From Corbicula japonica (lineage: Eukaryota; Mollusca; Bivalvia; Venerida; Cyrenidae): 64,000 nt of DNA. A program made the position numbers and the translations under genes. Of this stretch, positions 1 to 12,467 are shown one piece after another (within the stretch, counting starts at the first letter, position 1; every line of letters begins with the position of its first letter). Below the pieces are notes generated by a model that worked only from the letters and a program-made list of their open reading frames with translations, was not told the DNA's origin and ran no database searches. The stretch spans positions 1,612,001-1,676,000 of the forward strand of contig JAZAYU010000088.1 in NCBI GenBank assembly GCA_038501625.1, written 5' to 3'.

Positions 1-47
1 ACTTTATACAATTTCCGACGTTTAGGTATCAATGTACAGGAGCGGAT

Positions 48-207
48 CTAGAGGGGGAAGGGTTGTTCAGAACCTTTCTGGGGCAGCGATGTGTCATTCT
101 GATGGGGCCTTTTTTTGCCAGAACGTTGGAAATTATCATGTTACTATCTTAAGACTCTCCCAAAACTAACCCCCATTCTAGCTAGCTTGCATCTAATCCC
201 GATCTAC
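48..207 (+). repeat. Dispersed family B copy
   Basis: Matches the family-B pattern: GGATC(C/T)AGAGGGG, then a region ending TTGGAAATTATCATGTTACTA, then CTTGCATCTAATCCCGA. Diverged. No inverted ends are visible in any copy of this family. Confidence 0.7.
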
Positions 208-621
208 GACTGACAAAAAAAAACAACAACAAAAAACAAAAAAACAAAAACAATGTCATGCTTGTGGGCTGTTTCAAAAAAGGCTGGTTTGGGGTTTCCT
301 GTTATAAAAATGTTCAACAAACAGTTAATACCATTTTCCTACTTTGCAGAGGTGTCTCATCATGCCCTTTAAAGAATTGTGAAGTTTCATCAAAATAGCA
401 CCATCCGTTAAAAAAATATTCTAAAATAATGGGCAAAAATGTCAGGAGTGTGACAAAAAAGTGTGACACTTTTAAAAATCGCAGTTGTTCAGACCATCAT
501 TTTACAAAAAGCTTGAAATCGTACCCTCTATCGTCGCTAGAAAAATAGTAAAACGCATTCCTGCATTCAGCATTTAGTGGTCTCTGTCGAATAACGTAGC
601 TAAACTGAAACCGGTCATTAC

Positions 622-772
622 TCAGGGGCGGATCCAGATAAGGTTCACTGGAGTTACTCGAAACTCCTTTTGGGCAGCAATATTTAATTTTCATGGGGCC
701 TTTGGCCGCAGATTTTGAAGTTATCATGTACCCAAGACTAGCCCAAACGAACGCCCTTTCTGAAGATTGCAG
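622..772 (+). repeat. Dispersed family B copy
   Basis: Good copy starting GGGGCGGATCCAGA and containing GGGCAGCAATATTTAATTTTC. The rest of 208-1400 shows no gene or clear element. Confidence 0.75.
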
Positions 773-1399
773 AACTCAAGCCTGCCTCTCTCTGTCTTCA
801 TATCGGTCTCTTAACTTATCAGTCTATATATCCTGGTACGACCCGTACTTGTTGTCAAGAACATCATTACATACACCACGTGCTTGTATATAACGCTAAT
901 GACAGCTCAATGTCAAGTTGACTGTTGATTGTAGAACATTTGGCATCATTTTGCAGCATTTTTCAATACGCGTATTTCCTTGTCATAGACATTACATTTT
1001 TAGAAAAAAAAAATCAAACAAAGTAGAAATTGATGTCATAATGCTCAGGACCATACTTGATGATACCCTGTAGCGCCGATGGTTTTTATATAGAAATGAT
1101 GCCATGTAGAGGCCAATACTTAATAAAAATTACTGCCCTGTAGTGTGGAGATTTATGAGAAACGTGTTTGGAGCTGCATTTGCACTTCAGCTTTTTATAT
1201 GCACAAAAAGCTTGATAATCTGGTATGAAAATGTTAATTCAGTTTGGTTAAAGTTCAGATATCAAGACACATACGCACAGACGCCTGGTTATGGCGACTA
1301 CTTTGTGGTTGCATGAAATATATTGTTTGATGAAATTATAATTATCGTAAACGATTCTAGAATCGTATAAAACACTTAAGAAATACCTGCGCATGTGTA

Positions 1400-3856
1400 T
1401 TGCTACCGGACCTCTAGCTTGTATATGTGTTACAAACGGACCCCTAGCCTGTGTATGTGTCCTGATACCGGACTTCTAGCCTGTATGTGTCCTGATACCG
1501 GACATCTAGCCTGTGTATGTGTCCTGATACCGGACTTCTAGCCTGTGTATGTGTCTTGATACCGGACATCTAGCCTGTGTATGTGTCCTGATACCGGACT
1601 TCTAGCCTGTGTATGTGTCTTGATACCGGAAATCTAGCCTGTGTATGTGTCCTGATACCGGACATCTAGCCTGTGTATGTGTCATGATACCGGACTTCTA
1701 GCCTGTGTATGTGTCTTGATACCGGACATCTAGCCTGTGTATGTGTCCTGATACCGGACATCTAGCCTGTGTATGTATCCTGATACCGGACATCTAGCCT
1801 GTGTATGTGTCTTGATACCGGACTTCTAGCCTGTGTATGTGTTCTGATACCGGACATCTAGCCTGTGTGTGTCCTGATACCGGACTTCTAACCTGTGTAT
1901 GTGTCTTGATACCGGACTTCTAGCCTGTGTATGTGTCCTGATACCGGACATCTAGCCTGTGTATGTGTCCTGATACCGGACATCTAGCCTGTATGTGTCC
2001 TGATACCGGACTTCTAGCCTGTGTATGTGTCCTGATACCGGACATCTAGCCTGTGTATGTGTCCTGATACCGGACATCTAGCCTGTGTATGTGTCCTGAT
2101 ACCGGACATCTAGCCTGTGTATGTGTCCTGATACCGGACTTTTAGCCTGTGTATGTGTCCTGATACCGGACACCTAGCCTGTGTATGTGTCCTGATACCG
2201 GACTTCTAGCCTGTATGTGTCCTGATACCGGACATCTAGCCTGTGTATGTGTCCTGATACCGGACTTCTAGCCTGTGTATGTGTCTTGATACCGGACATC
2301 TAGCCTGTGTATGTGTCCTGATACCGGACTTCTAGCCTGTGTATGTGTCTTGATACCGGAAATCTAGCCTGTGTATGTGTCCTGATACCGGACATCTAGC
2401 CTGTGTATGTGTCATGATACCGGACTTCTAGCCTGTGTATGTGTCTTGATACCGGACATCTAGCCTGTGTATGTGTCCTGATACCGGACATCTAGCCTGT
2501 GTATGTATCCTGATACCGGACATCTAGCCTGTGTATGTGTCTTGATACCGGACTTCTAGCCTGTGTATGTGTCCTGATACCGGACATCTAGCCTGTGTGT
2601 GTCCTGATACCGGACTTCTAACCTGTGTATGTGTCTTGATACCGGACTTCTAGCCTGTGTATGTGTCCTGATACCGGACATCTAGCCTGTGTATGTGTCC
2701 TGATACCGGACATCTAGACTGTATGTGTCCTGATACCGGACTTCTAGCCTGTGTATGTGTCCTGATACCGGACATCTAGCCTGTGTATGTGTCCTGATAC
2801 CGGACATCTAACCTGTGTATGTGTCCTGATACCGGACATCTAGCCTGTGTATGTGTCCTGATACCGGACTTTTAGCCTGTGTATGTGTCCTGATACCGGA
2901 CACCTAGCCTGTGTATGTGTCCTGATACCGGACATCTAGCCTGTGTATGTGTCCTGATACCGGACTTCTAGCCTGTGTATGTGTCTTGATACCGGACATC
3001 TAGCCTGTGTATGTGTCCTGATACCGGACATCTAGCCTGTGTATGTGTCTTGATACCGGACATCTAGCCTGTGTATGTGTCTTGATACCGGACATCTAGC
3101 CTGTGTATGTGTCTTGATACCGGACATCTAGCCTGTGTATGTGTCCTGATACCGGACATCTAGCCTGTGTATGTGTCCTGATACCGGACATCTAGCCTGT
3201 GTATGTATCCTGATACCGGACATCTAGCCTGTGTATGTGTCTTGATACCGGACTTCTAGCCTGTGTATGTGTCCTGATACCGGACATCTAGCCTGTGTGT
3301 GTCCTGATACCGGACTTCTAACCTGTGTATGTGTCTTGATACCGGACATCTAGCCTGTGTTTGTCCTGATACCGGACATCTAGTCTGTGTGTGTCCTGAT
3401 ACCGGACTTCTAGCCTGTGTATGTGTCCTGATACCGGACTTCTAGCCTGTGTATGTGTCTTGATACTGGACATCTAGCCTGTGTATGTGTCCTGATACCG
3501 GACATCTAGCCTGTGTATGTGTCTTGATACCGGACATCTAGCCTGTGTATGTGTCTTGATACCGGACATCTAGCCTGTGTATGTGACTTGATACCGGACA
3601 TCTAGCCTGTGTATGTGTCCTGATACCGGACATCTAGCCTGTGTATGTGTCTTGATACCGGACTTCTAGCCTGTGTATGTGTCTTGATACCGGACATCTA
3701 GCCTGTGTATGTGTCCTGATACCGGACACCTAGCCTGTGTATGTGTCCTGATACCGGACATCTAGCCTGTGTATGTGTCCTGATACCGGACACCTAGCCT
3801 GTGTATGTGTCCTGATACAGGACTTCTAGCCTGTGTATGTGTCTTGCTACCGAACA
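1400..3856. repeat. Satellite array, about 75 copies of a 32-bp unit
   Basis: Unit: TGATACCGGACATCTAGCC + TGTGTATGTGTCC (32 bp), with occasional 28-bp variants lacking GTAT. The main variable position gives CATCTAG or CTTCTAG. Each unit carries one CCGG. Rare markers (GGAAATCTAG at 1629 and 2359, GTATGTATCC) recur at about 730-bp spacing, so part of the array grew by block duplication. Not protein coding. Confidence 0.97.
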
Positions 3857-4699
3857 TCAAGTCGTTTAAACAGCGATAGCAAACCGAAACAATATTTTGT
3901 TCAACTAGCCTTAAACTCGATACTCCATGTTTATAAGCATTTCAGGTAACCTGGTAATTGAGTATTGTGAAGCAGACGATAAGATGTGCATCGCGTGCTT
4001 CCTGATAAACATCTTTGGGCTAATTATAGCATCGATGTAATATACATGAAGTGCCATATATCTGCCAGACTGACATGAACTGAAATGCCTAAAATAAAAT
4101 ATTGATTGTTTCCCCATCCACGACCTACCCGAAAAAATCGGCGCGACCCAAAATTTTTAATTGCCAAAATGGTATTTTTACTGGTATGAAAACAATAAGA
4201 CGAGAAACATGCATTTTTTTCGAACAATTTCAAGTTTGAAACCGATCGCAAATAATCGCTGTCGTCAGCAATAAATATTGTTCGTGCTTCACAAGGAATA
4301 CTTGGTCATTTTTTTAGTAGGAAACTCATCTTTAATACATGTAAACTTAGTAGTTGTTGCCCATTTAAATTTTAGAGTATTTACCTTTGAGTTTTTCCTA
4401 GAATTTTTTATGCGCGGATCATTATTCTGAAAAATTTCAAATAAAAAATTATTTAACCTACCTACCTTATCCATACACTATCGGCTTGAGCCGGGATGGG
4501 GAAACAAAGAATATTTAAAATTTGGCCTAATAGCTGGTAATCGGTATCGATTGTAATATTTCATTGAAAAGTACTTAGTAGTTTGCTAAGAAAAACGCCG
4601 CTCAATATCAGTTCTGCAGTGTCAAGCAATTCTCGCTCGGTAAATTTAGCGCATGATCAAGAACTATCGAAAAACATCAGTAGTCTCCTACTCAGAAGC
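3857..4699. other. Nothing recognised
   Basis: AT-rich single-copy-looking sequence; the short open frames overlap on both strands and show no domain. Confidence 0.5.
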
Positions 4700-4932
4700 A
4701 GGGGCGGGGACGGGTGGCGGGGGTTGTCAAAATTTAACGTGATTAGGTTTATTTCCATAGTTTGAACGCAGGGTATGATCAAGTGGGCTGTATTGTTGTT
4801 GCTTGATCCCCATTTCAGTGCAGCAATATTTAATTTTCTTGGGGATTTTGGCCAAGAAGTTGGAAATAACGAAACTACTCTAAGACTGAACCAAACGTAA
4901 CCCCTTCCTGGAAATCTAGCATCCGACCCTGA
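4700..4932 (+). repeat. Dispersed family B copy with insertion
   Basis: The left end (GGGGCGGGGACGGG) and the right half (GCAGCAATATTTAATTTTCTTGGGG onward) are family B. About 80 extra bases separate them. Confidence 0.7.
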
Positions 4933-5224
4933 ACTATCTAACACCACATCTGAATTGTGAATATGCAGCTTTAATAGAAGGATGTAACTGAACATATCGT
5001 CACTCGTTTAGTGTGTATATACCCGTCGACTATTGCCTGACTTTTACCTGACTAATCCTATTCATTTAATAGGATGAGAAGTGTGCAGTTATTACATTCA
5101 TGTAATCGTTAATTAATTACCGTTTAAGTGTAGCAGTGGCAATATAAACAGAAGCACCATTATCAAAAACAAAAGCAAAGAAAGCAGCAGCAACAGCAGT
5201 GCTCTCTCCCTCGGCTGTTAGAGA

Positions 5225-5520
5225 ACCCAAACAACTGCTTACAATTCTGATTCCAATGTGCCGGCTGATCTGGATCTACATAGGTCACATTGTGGTAAAA
5301 CGCGTATAAACGGTGAAAATGTGAAACAGTGCAACGATCAGCATGACTTGTACACTGTTCCTTATTTTTGTTCATCAGGTTATTTCAAACCAAGAAGCTT
5401 ACAGCGTTGATCTTGATGCAGACGACACGAATGTGTCTGCTGATCTGTATCTGCACTAGCTGCAATGTGACAAAACCCGTTTAGATGGAGTAAATGTTTA
5501 AAACTGTGCATCGATCCCCT
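5225..5520. repeat. Dispersed family C, degenerate copy
   Basis: Contains two GCTGATCTGGATCTACA-type motifs (near 5264 and 5438), the core of family C, in a decayed arrangement. Confidence 0.55.
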
Positions 5521-5612
5521 GACAAGTGACCTACAGGGCAAACGTTATGCCAACTAGGCAACAAACGTCTCATAAATTTTAACAACGTAAGATAAAATAA
5601 ATGAAAAACAGA

Positions 5613-5790
5613 TTACAGTCAAACCTGTGCTAAAGACCACCTGTAACTACAGATCACCTGTGGATAAAGACCACATTTTATTTGTCCCTAAGTTAAAGGA
5701 CAAATTTACCTGTGAACAAAGTCCAGCTGCCCTCAAATACCACATTTGGGTAACCCCACGAGTGGTCTTTGAAGGCAGGTTTTACTGTAT
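5613..5790. repeat. Dispersed family D copy with inverted ends
   Basis: Starts TACAGTCAAACCTGTGCTAA and ends with its imperfect complement, GGTCTTTGAAGGCAGGTTTTACTGTA in shape. Internal AAAGACCAC(C/A) blocks repeat. A non-coding, MITE-like element. Confidence 0.75.
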
Positions 5791-5849
5791 CAGTTCAATG
5801 AAATTACATAAGACCGACACTTCGATCTGGCACTTTAACAATTTAACAT

Positions 5850-6250
5850 GTGTATGTATGGTATGGACGGTTCGTGGGAGGGGGACGGGGGAGGAGGGTC
5901 ACTGAATGTGCCCCTTATACACCGGTGGATAGTAGCCATTGTTTGTGTATTCGATATGGTAAACTGAAGATACGTTATGTGAGTGGGGCGGGGGTCACAG
6001 AATGTGCCCCTAATACACATGTGGATAGAAGTCATTGTTTGTGTATTCGATATTGCAAATTGAAGATATGTGGGAGGGGGACGGGGACACTGAGAATGCC
6101 CCTAAGTTATTGTATACATTCGAAATGATATGTTAAAGAAACGTTATGTAGGAGGGGGGGGGGGGGTAGCGGACGGGGGGTAGGGCAGTGATTCAACTGT
6201 GGATAGTAGATATTGTTTTTGTATTCGATATGGCATATCGAAGATACCTT
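5850..6250 (+). repeat. G-rich tandem repeat, about 4 units of roughly 100 bp
   Basis: Each unit has a G-rich block (GGGAGGGGGACGGGG), then GAATGTGCCCCTAATACAC, then GTGGATAGTAG, then ATTGTTTGTGTATTCGATATGG. Units start near 5868, 5975, 6066 and 6150 and diverge in length. Confidence 0.85.
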
Positions 6251-7557
6251 CTGTGTCCTATCACCCTACCATCTCGTTTTATGACAGCTGTTACTTCTCT
6301 CTAGGTGTCTATGAAATCTGATGTTAGTTAGACATGAGACTCGGGGTAGTATGTAAAAGATATCGTGATGTAAGTTAGAGACAGTTCGCATAGGTAGGAA
6401 CATGGGTCTGAGACAAACAAACGGACGGATTTCAAGGTTTCACGCCCTGGCCGGCCTCCCAGGGTGTTTACAAAGGGCAAGGGAGTCAGCGAGGAGTGGG
6501 TGTGACTCACAATATCTGACCTTGGCAGATATGTGTATCACATCGTTCTCTCACAAAAATGTGATTGTTCTTTTGACCTCAACACCTGTCGGAGAAAATC
6601 TGTTAAAAGGGACCATTTAAATGCAACCAAACATAGCGTGTAATCGGATACGTCAAACATCAAAGGCTGGACACCTTCGGCCAAATTACCTTATGCTCTA
6701 TGTACGTAATGTTTAGTGCGGCTATTATGATTTGCAAAATACATGTTTAATATATATAATAAATATTATAAAACGTACCTATTTGCCTCAAAGCCTTCAG
6801 AAAAGAGCCTCGTATAGTAACTCCCAACACAGTAACAACTCTTCACATACAAATCCAATTTCCACATGTGTAGAAAAAACCCACTCAAGATGTTATAATT
6901 AGAATACACAATTCTGCATTCCTTTACGAAGGTGTACGGTCTGAAAACATTTTTTGATTCATATATTATTCCTCTTCTACACCAGGTAAGTGATCACTCG
7001 ATTCAACAGAACAGAAGAAACATAACAGGTTTTTCTTGTGTGTGGGAATTCAATGCATTTGGTAGTAACCAACGCAACTGACTTCTAGGTCACGTGACAC
7101 GGTTTCCAAATAGCAGACGATAGACGGATATTGTGGAAAGTTACGTAAAATTGCATCAAATGTAATAAAGCTATTGTTTATCTTTTGCCTTCTTATTTGA
7201 TCAGGTAAATTATACAACACATTTGATATATATCGAACGTATGGAAATATGAGGCTAATACAAAGAAATAAGTTTCCGGTCCCACACAGCGCGCGATTGG
7301 TTCAAACGGAAGTTTTGAAAACCAATAAATCAGGTCTGCCAAATTTTATCTCCTAATTTCGGAAAAGGTCATTAAATGTTTAATAAATTGAAAGAAAGCC
7401 AGATATTTTTTGATACACTTAATAAAAGTTTACTTCCACAACATGGCATTTACGAAGCATAGCATGATATTAAAACAATTAGGTTACATTGTTAAAATTG
7501 CTCGTTGCTGCTACAGCAGGTGCGATTATTGTTGTTGTTTTTTTGCTTTTGCTACTC
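6251..7557. other. Nothing recognised
   Basis: No exon-like open frame with splice sites and no clear repeat. A CACGTG motif sits at about 7091. Confidence 0.45.
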
Positions 7558-7696
7558 TCAGGGGCGCATCCAGAAGGGGTTCAATGTAACCCCCTTTTTC
7601 GGCAGTAATATTTTATTTTCACGGAGTTTCGACCAGAAAGTAGGAAAATATCATGTCACTAACCTTAGAATGGCCCAAACGAACCCCTTTTTCTGT
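7558..7696 (+). repeat. Dispersed family B copy
   Basis: Starts TCAGGGGCGCATCCAGAAGG. Followed by a GTT/GGT/CTG-rich low-complexity stretch to about 7770. Confidence 0.72.
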
Positions 7697-8214
7697 TGTT
7701 GTTGATGTTGCTGATGTTACTGTTGTTGTTGTTGGTGGTGGTGGTCCTGCTGCTGCTGTTGTTTTTAGTGTCGTTTTTTGTTGTTCCTGTTGCTGCAACC
7801 GCCGGCGCTGCCACTGATGCTTGTACTGATACTGAATTAAAGGTATAGCAAATGCAATTTTTTTCGACGAGGTAACTTGGCGGAAATAAGAAATAGAGTT
7901 TCAGGCGTTCCGAGTCAAAATTTAGGGTGGAGCCATTAATCTCACAGTGTTTAAAGCGTTATCACATACATTACATTATATTCTTTAATTGAGTTGAGAA
8001 CAACAATTTACTGTATTCTGTAGACAGATTACACGAATTATCATTAATTTATGTATCTGAGAATTTGCGAAAAGAATAATGTCGCTTGTAAGGTAAACAA
8101 AAATTATTAAGGCTCATTAGTCTTACTATATGCTGTTAATCTTACTTTATGCTAATCACCCGGCTCTTAAATCAATGATTATTCGGTACTCGGTCTCAAA
8201 TTTAACGATTATTC

Positions 8215-8339
8215 TGGGCCCAAGATCATAAAACTGAGATTGAGACCAGTCTCAAATCCCAGACAGTCGCCATTTCACCCAATTAAATGCTTAAGATTTG
8301 AGACTGGTCTCCTGCTTAAGTTTTATGATCTTGTGCCCA
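8215..8339. repeat. Foldback element, family A (CCAAGATCATAAAACT subtype)
   Basis: Near-palindrome: arms of the type CAAGATCATAAAACTGAGA and AGACCAGTCTCAAAT are mirrored on the right. Six bases separate it from a second family-A copy. Confidence 0.85.
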
Positions 8340-8345
8340 GGGTTG

Positions 8346-8481
8346 AAGGTTATAAAACTGAGCATGGAAACCAGTCTCAAATCTCAAGCATCTGATTGGC
8401 TGAAATGGCGACCAGTCGCCATTTCAGCCAATCAGATGCTTGAGATTTGAGACTGGTTTCCAAACTCAGCTTTATAACCTT
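8346..8481. repeat. Foldback element, family A, near-perfect palindrome
   Basis: 136 bp folding onto itself around GCGACCAGTCGC (about 8408-8419). Arms of about 62 bases begin AAGGTTATAAAACTGAG. No coding. The copy at 42192 is nearly identical, suggesting recent spread. Confidence 0.92.
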
Positions 8482-8569
8482 GGGCACTGGACTCATTGAC
8501 AGGGGTAAGGGGTTTTACACCCAAAGGCGTTCATAGATGCAAGGGAAGTATTTGTCGAAATCTGTTTCA

Positions 8570-8735
8570 AATTCATTTCATTTCGCTGGACCTAAATTTC
8601 GCGCTTGACACAACTTCGTGCAGTTGTATTATTCTGAAAGGATAAGATATTATGCGGTAAATATTCGCTAGGATTGGATTTCTCGTACAGTGCCTAGCGC
8701 GAAATACGCGAAAATTAAACTTGTGGGTAATAAAA
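8570..8735 (+). repeat. Dispersed family E copy
   Basis: Contains TTTCGCTGGACCTAAATTTCG and, at its end, GCGCGAAATACGCGAAAATT followed by AAAC. The CGCGAAA-rich ends mark the family. A purine-rich GAAGAAG stretch follows (8755-8810). Confidence 0.7.
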
Positions 8736-9249
8736 TGTTAATAGATGTTAGTCAGACGAAGAAGGAGAAGAAAAATGCAAGAAGAAGACGAAAGAAGAAG
8801 AAAAAACTCACTTGGCTGTAGGGAGGAAGTAAAAAAGAATTCTATACACGTTTGTACTATATGACATTTGGTATGTGGCGTGTACATAGTTTTAGGTAAA
8901 GTTATTGTTAAAGTTTAACGGGTCAAACTTCCGGTTGTTACATGATTTCCTGTTTCAGCGCTAGGTTCACAACTGCGGACCATTGACAATGAGAATTGAA
9001 CATCAACAAAGATGACATCATGACCCCCTGGTGAACTTGACGGGTTTTGAGAATCACTTAAGACCAGTTGGTTTTAATAAATTTATAGCTTGTATCAAAT
9101 GCTTAGATAGTTATCGTAAAATTACCCCGTACACTTTCAACAGCTTAAAATGTTTCAGTGAAATTGGGTGGAGTGATGCTAATCTGTCACTTACTCTTAG
9201 TCATGTTTCACTAATGGACGTTGATTATTCAGTTACAGTGAAATAACTC

Positions 9250-9296
9250 TATTAGGACCACTCTGGTCTTAATAGTGGGGGGGGGGGGGGGGGTCT
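9250..9296. repeat. Short hairpin and poly-G run
   Basis: AGGACCACTCTGGTCTT is a small hairpin related to the family-D GGTCTTAAT motif, followed by a run of about 18 G (9278-9295). Confidence 0.5.
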
Positions 9297-9531
9297 TAAT
9301 CTTTTTGGGCAAAACTATTGCAAAACTGTTTACTGTTGATTACTCATTAATTTAAGAGCCGTGTAATTACTTTAATTATAGCAATATAAATGAACCTTAA
9401 AATTGTCTTTACCGTAAAAACGATATTATCCTTTCTGAAATTTTTCAGATACATAAATTAATGATAATTAGGGGACAACTTTTGGATTTCTTTACTTATG
9501 ATGTCGTTCAAACATTATATTTTGGCCAAGT

Positions 9532-9572
9532 ATAGCTTTTAAATCAGTGAATATAGCTTTTAAATCAGTGAA
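9532..9572 (+). repeat. 22-bp direct duplication
   Basis: TATAGCTTTTAAATCAGTGA occurs twice in tandem. Confidence 0.85.
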
Positions 9573-9629
9573 GAAATAATGACTTTAATATTTTTTCTTC
9601 ATTTCATCAATTTCTGGTTGGGTCGACAG

Positions 9630-9715
9630 AGCCAGTGTTACCCGTTTTTTGACTCTTGACAATCTCAACTGGTCTAAAATAGTCAAATTGCAGACCTAAT
9701 AACCGCCGAAGTATT
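9630..9715 (-). repeat. Dispersed family F copy
   Basis: Inverted relative to 44640-44735. Shared blocks include TTGCAGACCTAATAACCGCCGAA and the GTTACCC / GACAAT segments, with about 75-80% match by eye. Confidence 0.6.
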
Positions 9716-9750
9716 TCTTCATTTAATGTTAAAGTGTTGTTATCCAATAG

Positions 9751-10735
9751 AATTGTTACATCCAAGAGCGGTTACTCTGATGAATAAAGGTTGAAATCTG
9801 GTTAGCATTTGCCACATTTGCATCTCCCACAAAGCTGTCGCAGTTCTCTCCCAAGTACAAGGAAAGTACACAACAAGGCTATTTTCTTCCCTTGCATCGC
9901 TTACACAGCTGGTGTAGTTCTCTCCCCTGTGCAACGAAATTTGCAGACTGCTTCTTGTGTTCGTAGACGGAGGTGTGTTTTGAATAGAGGACAGAGCTTA
10001 ATTCAATTATAAACTCTTATATTCCGAAGTCTTGCATAGCTACCGAGTTGCAAAACTCACATGTACAATATACACATCTAGTTAACATGATTATATATTT
10101 CATATTCAAATTCGTGGTCTCCTCGTTTTAATCCGTTGTACAGTCATCATATATTATTATTATATACTATTACTATTAATGTCAGCTGGCCAAAGAACGG
10201 GCTATTTTAAATATAGAACATGATAATCTGATCTCGGTCTTCTCCAAATGTGGCATAAATGTACTTAGCACTTAACTTGTTAAACATTAAGTTCACTTTA
10301 GAAGGGTTTGGACAAAATTCTCATTCTTCACGCAGCTATTTGATTTGTTACTGTTTTTGTAAGGGAAAGTAACCTCTGCGAGACGTTTGCAACCAATGAA
10401 GTAACATAACGCAAGTTTCAAATTATTTTAGAGTATTTCTGAAAACAAATTTCTATTAAATGATTAAGAACACAACCTATGACTAAAATGAAAGCGAACA
10501 AGAAAAGATATGTCTGTGATAGTTTTGTTCCTTCCACTAAATTCTGGCTCGCAAGTCCACGAATGTTTAGTTGATATCCGCAAGAATTGTTACATTAATG
10601 GGCGTTTACTCTGAGTAATCGATTTTGAATTATTTTTAGCAGTTGCTTCCCTTGCACCTCTCACGCAGCTGTCGCAGTTCTCTCCCCTGTGCAACAAAAA
10701 TGGGAGGTCAGTGTGTTCGTAAACGGAGGTGTTAT
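9751..10735 (+). repeat. Three diverged local copies of a 90-150 bp segment
   Basis: Copies lie at 9751-9853, 9887-9976 and 10586-10732. Shared blocks are CAGCTGTCGCAGTTCTCTCC, CCCCTGTGCAAC and GTTCGTAGACGGAGGTGT. No coding potential is evident. Confidence 0.7.
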
Positions 10736-11604
10736 TGTTCATGTTTTTTTTGTTTGTTTGTTTTTAAATTAAGGGCAGAACTGAATTAAATTATATCTTT
10801 CATAATCAGAAGAAATTTGTCGTATTCTAATAACAAAATGCTTTAAAATGGGACACACACTATGATTAAAATATGATAGTTTTTAAAAATGTTATTTGAA
10901 CTTGTTGCAGTGCAATATTGCATGACTTTATTAAAAAGTTATTTAAACTACAAATGGATCATTCACAATAGCCTAAAATTATCTAAAATTTTCAAATGGC
11001 ATTTACATCACAGAAAGTGTGCTGTTTGCAGTCTATAAAGGTTGTTTTCATTGTCAGATAAGTGAAGGCGAACTCTATAACCAAATAGAAAATTAAGTAT
11101 GTCAGATGCGTTCTAAAATTTGAAAATGTTGCAAATTTTGCATTTTTCTGATTTTATATTGGACACAGACCTAGACAAAAATATTTAAATATTGTTCTTG
11201 TAATATGCTTAATTCATGGTTAAAATTTGGTTTTGGTCGAGAAGTGCATATTCTCTAAAATCTGCTCTGAAAAGGGACAAAAATTAGAAATTTTGCATGT
11301 TACCTCATTTTAGACAATTTTGATGGACAATTATCCAGCTGCTTTAACAGAGGTCGGTCTAACTTTATTAGATTTTTTAAGTATTACCATTCCTGTATTC
11401 AAAAACATTAAAGTTTGAGATATGTAACAAAATTTTAAATTTTAAATATCGAAAGAAAGCAGAAATTCATTTTTAAAAGTAACAGACTTCACGGGCAACT
11501 GTACTTAGATACATTGCAATCTTTCCCAAATGCAAATTTTTATAATTACATGCAAGTGCATACAACATTTATTTCTAATAAGTTCTCATTACTTTTCAAT
11601 AATA
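10736..11604. other. Nothing recognised
   Basis: AT-rich sequence without splice-bounded open frames or an obvious repeat. Confidence 0.45.
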
Positions 11605-11733
11605 CAGTCCAAACAGTGTGTAAGACCACCTGTAAACAAAGACCGCCGGTGGATAAACCACACTTTATTTGTCACACTGACTGATTTAAGAACAAAGACC
11701 ATCTGCTTTCAAAGACCATTTGATTGTATGTGG
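11605..11733. repeat. Dispersed family D copy, shortened
   Basis: ACAGTCCAAACAGTGTGTAA start, AAAGACC blocks, and a TTGATTGTA end. Confidence 0.7.
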
Positions 11734-11744
11734 TATTATTAATT

Positions 11745-11935
11745 TTTTTAGACGAAAAATTTGCTCGCAGAAACCACAAACTGAAGTTTCTCGCGGAAAT
11801 GAAATTCGCGCAGTTTTATCATTATGATAAGATATGTTATGAAATGGTTTAATTTCACTGGACTTTTTATTTCGCGCATTTTTCCCAAGTGACATACCCA
11901 AAAATTAAACCTGATGATACCACATTAATATACCA
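11745..11935 (-). repeat. Dispersed family E copy
   Basis: Contains TTCGCGCAGTTTT, TTTCGCGCATTTTTC and CAAAAATTAAACCTG. It abuts the family-D copy. Confidence 0.6.
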
Positions 11936-12467
11936 GCATTTTCTCTAAACTGTCATAATCACCTGTGACTAGGTGCTGATCGATCATTTTTAAGCTCACA
12001 TCAATCAGTCTGCGATGAATTATGACCACGAGACCTGACTTCGAACTAAAGCCTTTAATTTAGCGGATAATACTTTTTCCAAGAGAGGCATTTAATATGA
12101 CTGGATGTCTTGAGACCATAATTTACCCGACGAGGCCTATATGGAATATGTCACGTATGAAATTTCCGGTAACATAATTTTATGGTAACGGATAAAAATA
12201 ATAACGGGGTTTAATATAGAAAGTCAATTAGAAGTCGGTGCAAAGCCGCACAACTGTATTCTGTGGCGAGATGTTTTTTAACGATTTTGAGATACTTATA
12301 CAACATAATAACGGGGCTTAAACAAAGAATTTCAATTAGAAACGAAAGGAATCAGTGTAGAGATAATTCAGGTAACATAAGTTACGCATGTTTGCCGACA
12401 AGTTTGCTGTTTGTCGTCATGCGAATGTTTACTTAGGTTCAGTATATAGTATGTTATCGATAACTAT

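Noticed and set aside
1400..3856. CRISPR-like repeat array
   Set aside because: Units are contiguous with no unique spacers, and the genome is eukaryotic.
4657..4995. 112-codon frame on the minus strand
   Set aside because: Covers a dispersed family B repeat; no domain.
5627..6128. Open frames of 92 codons
   Set aside because: They lie over a family D element and G-rich tandem repeats.
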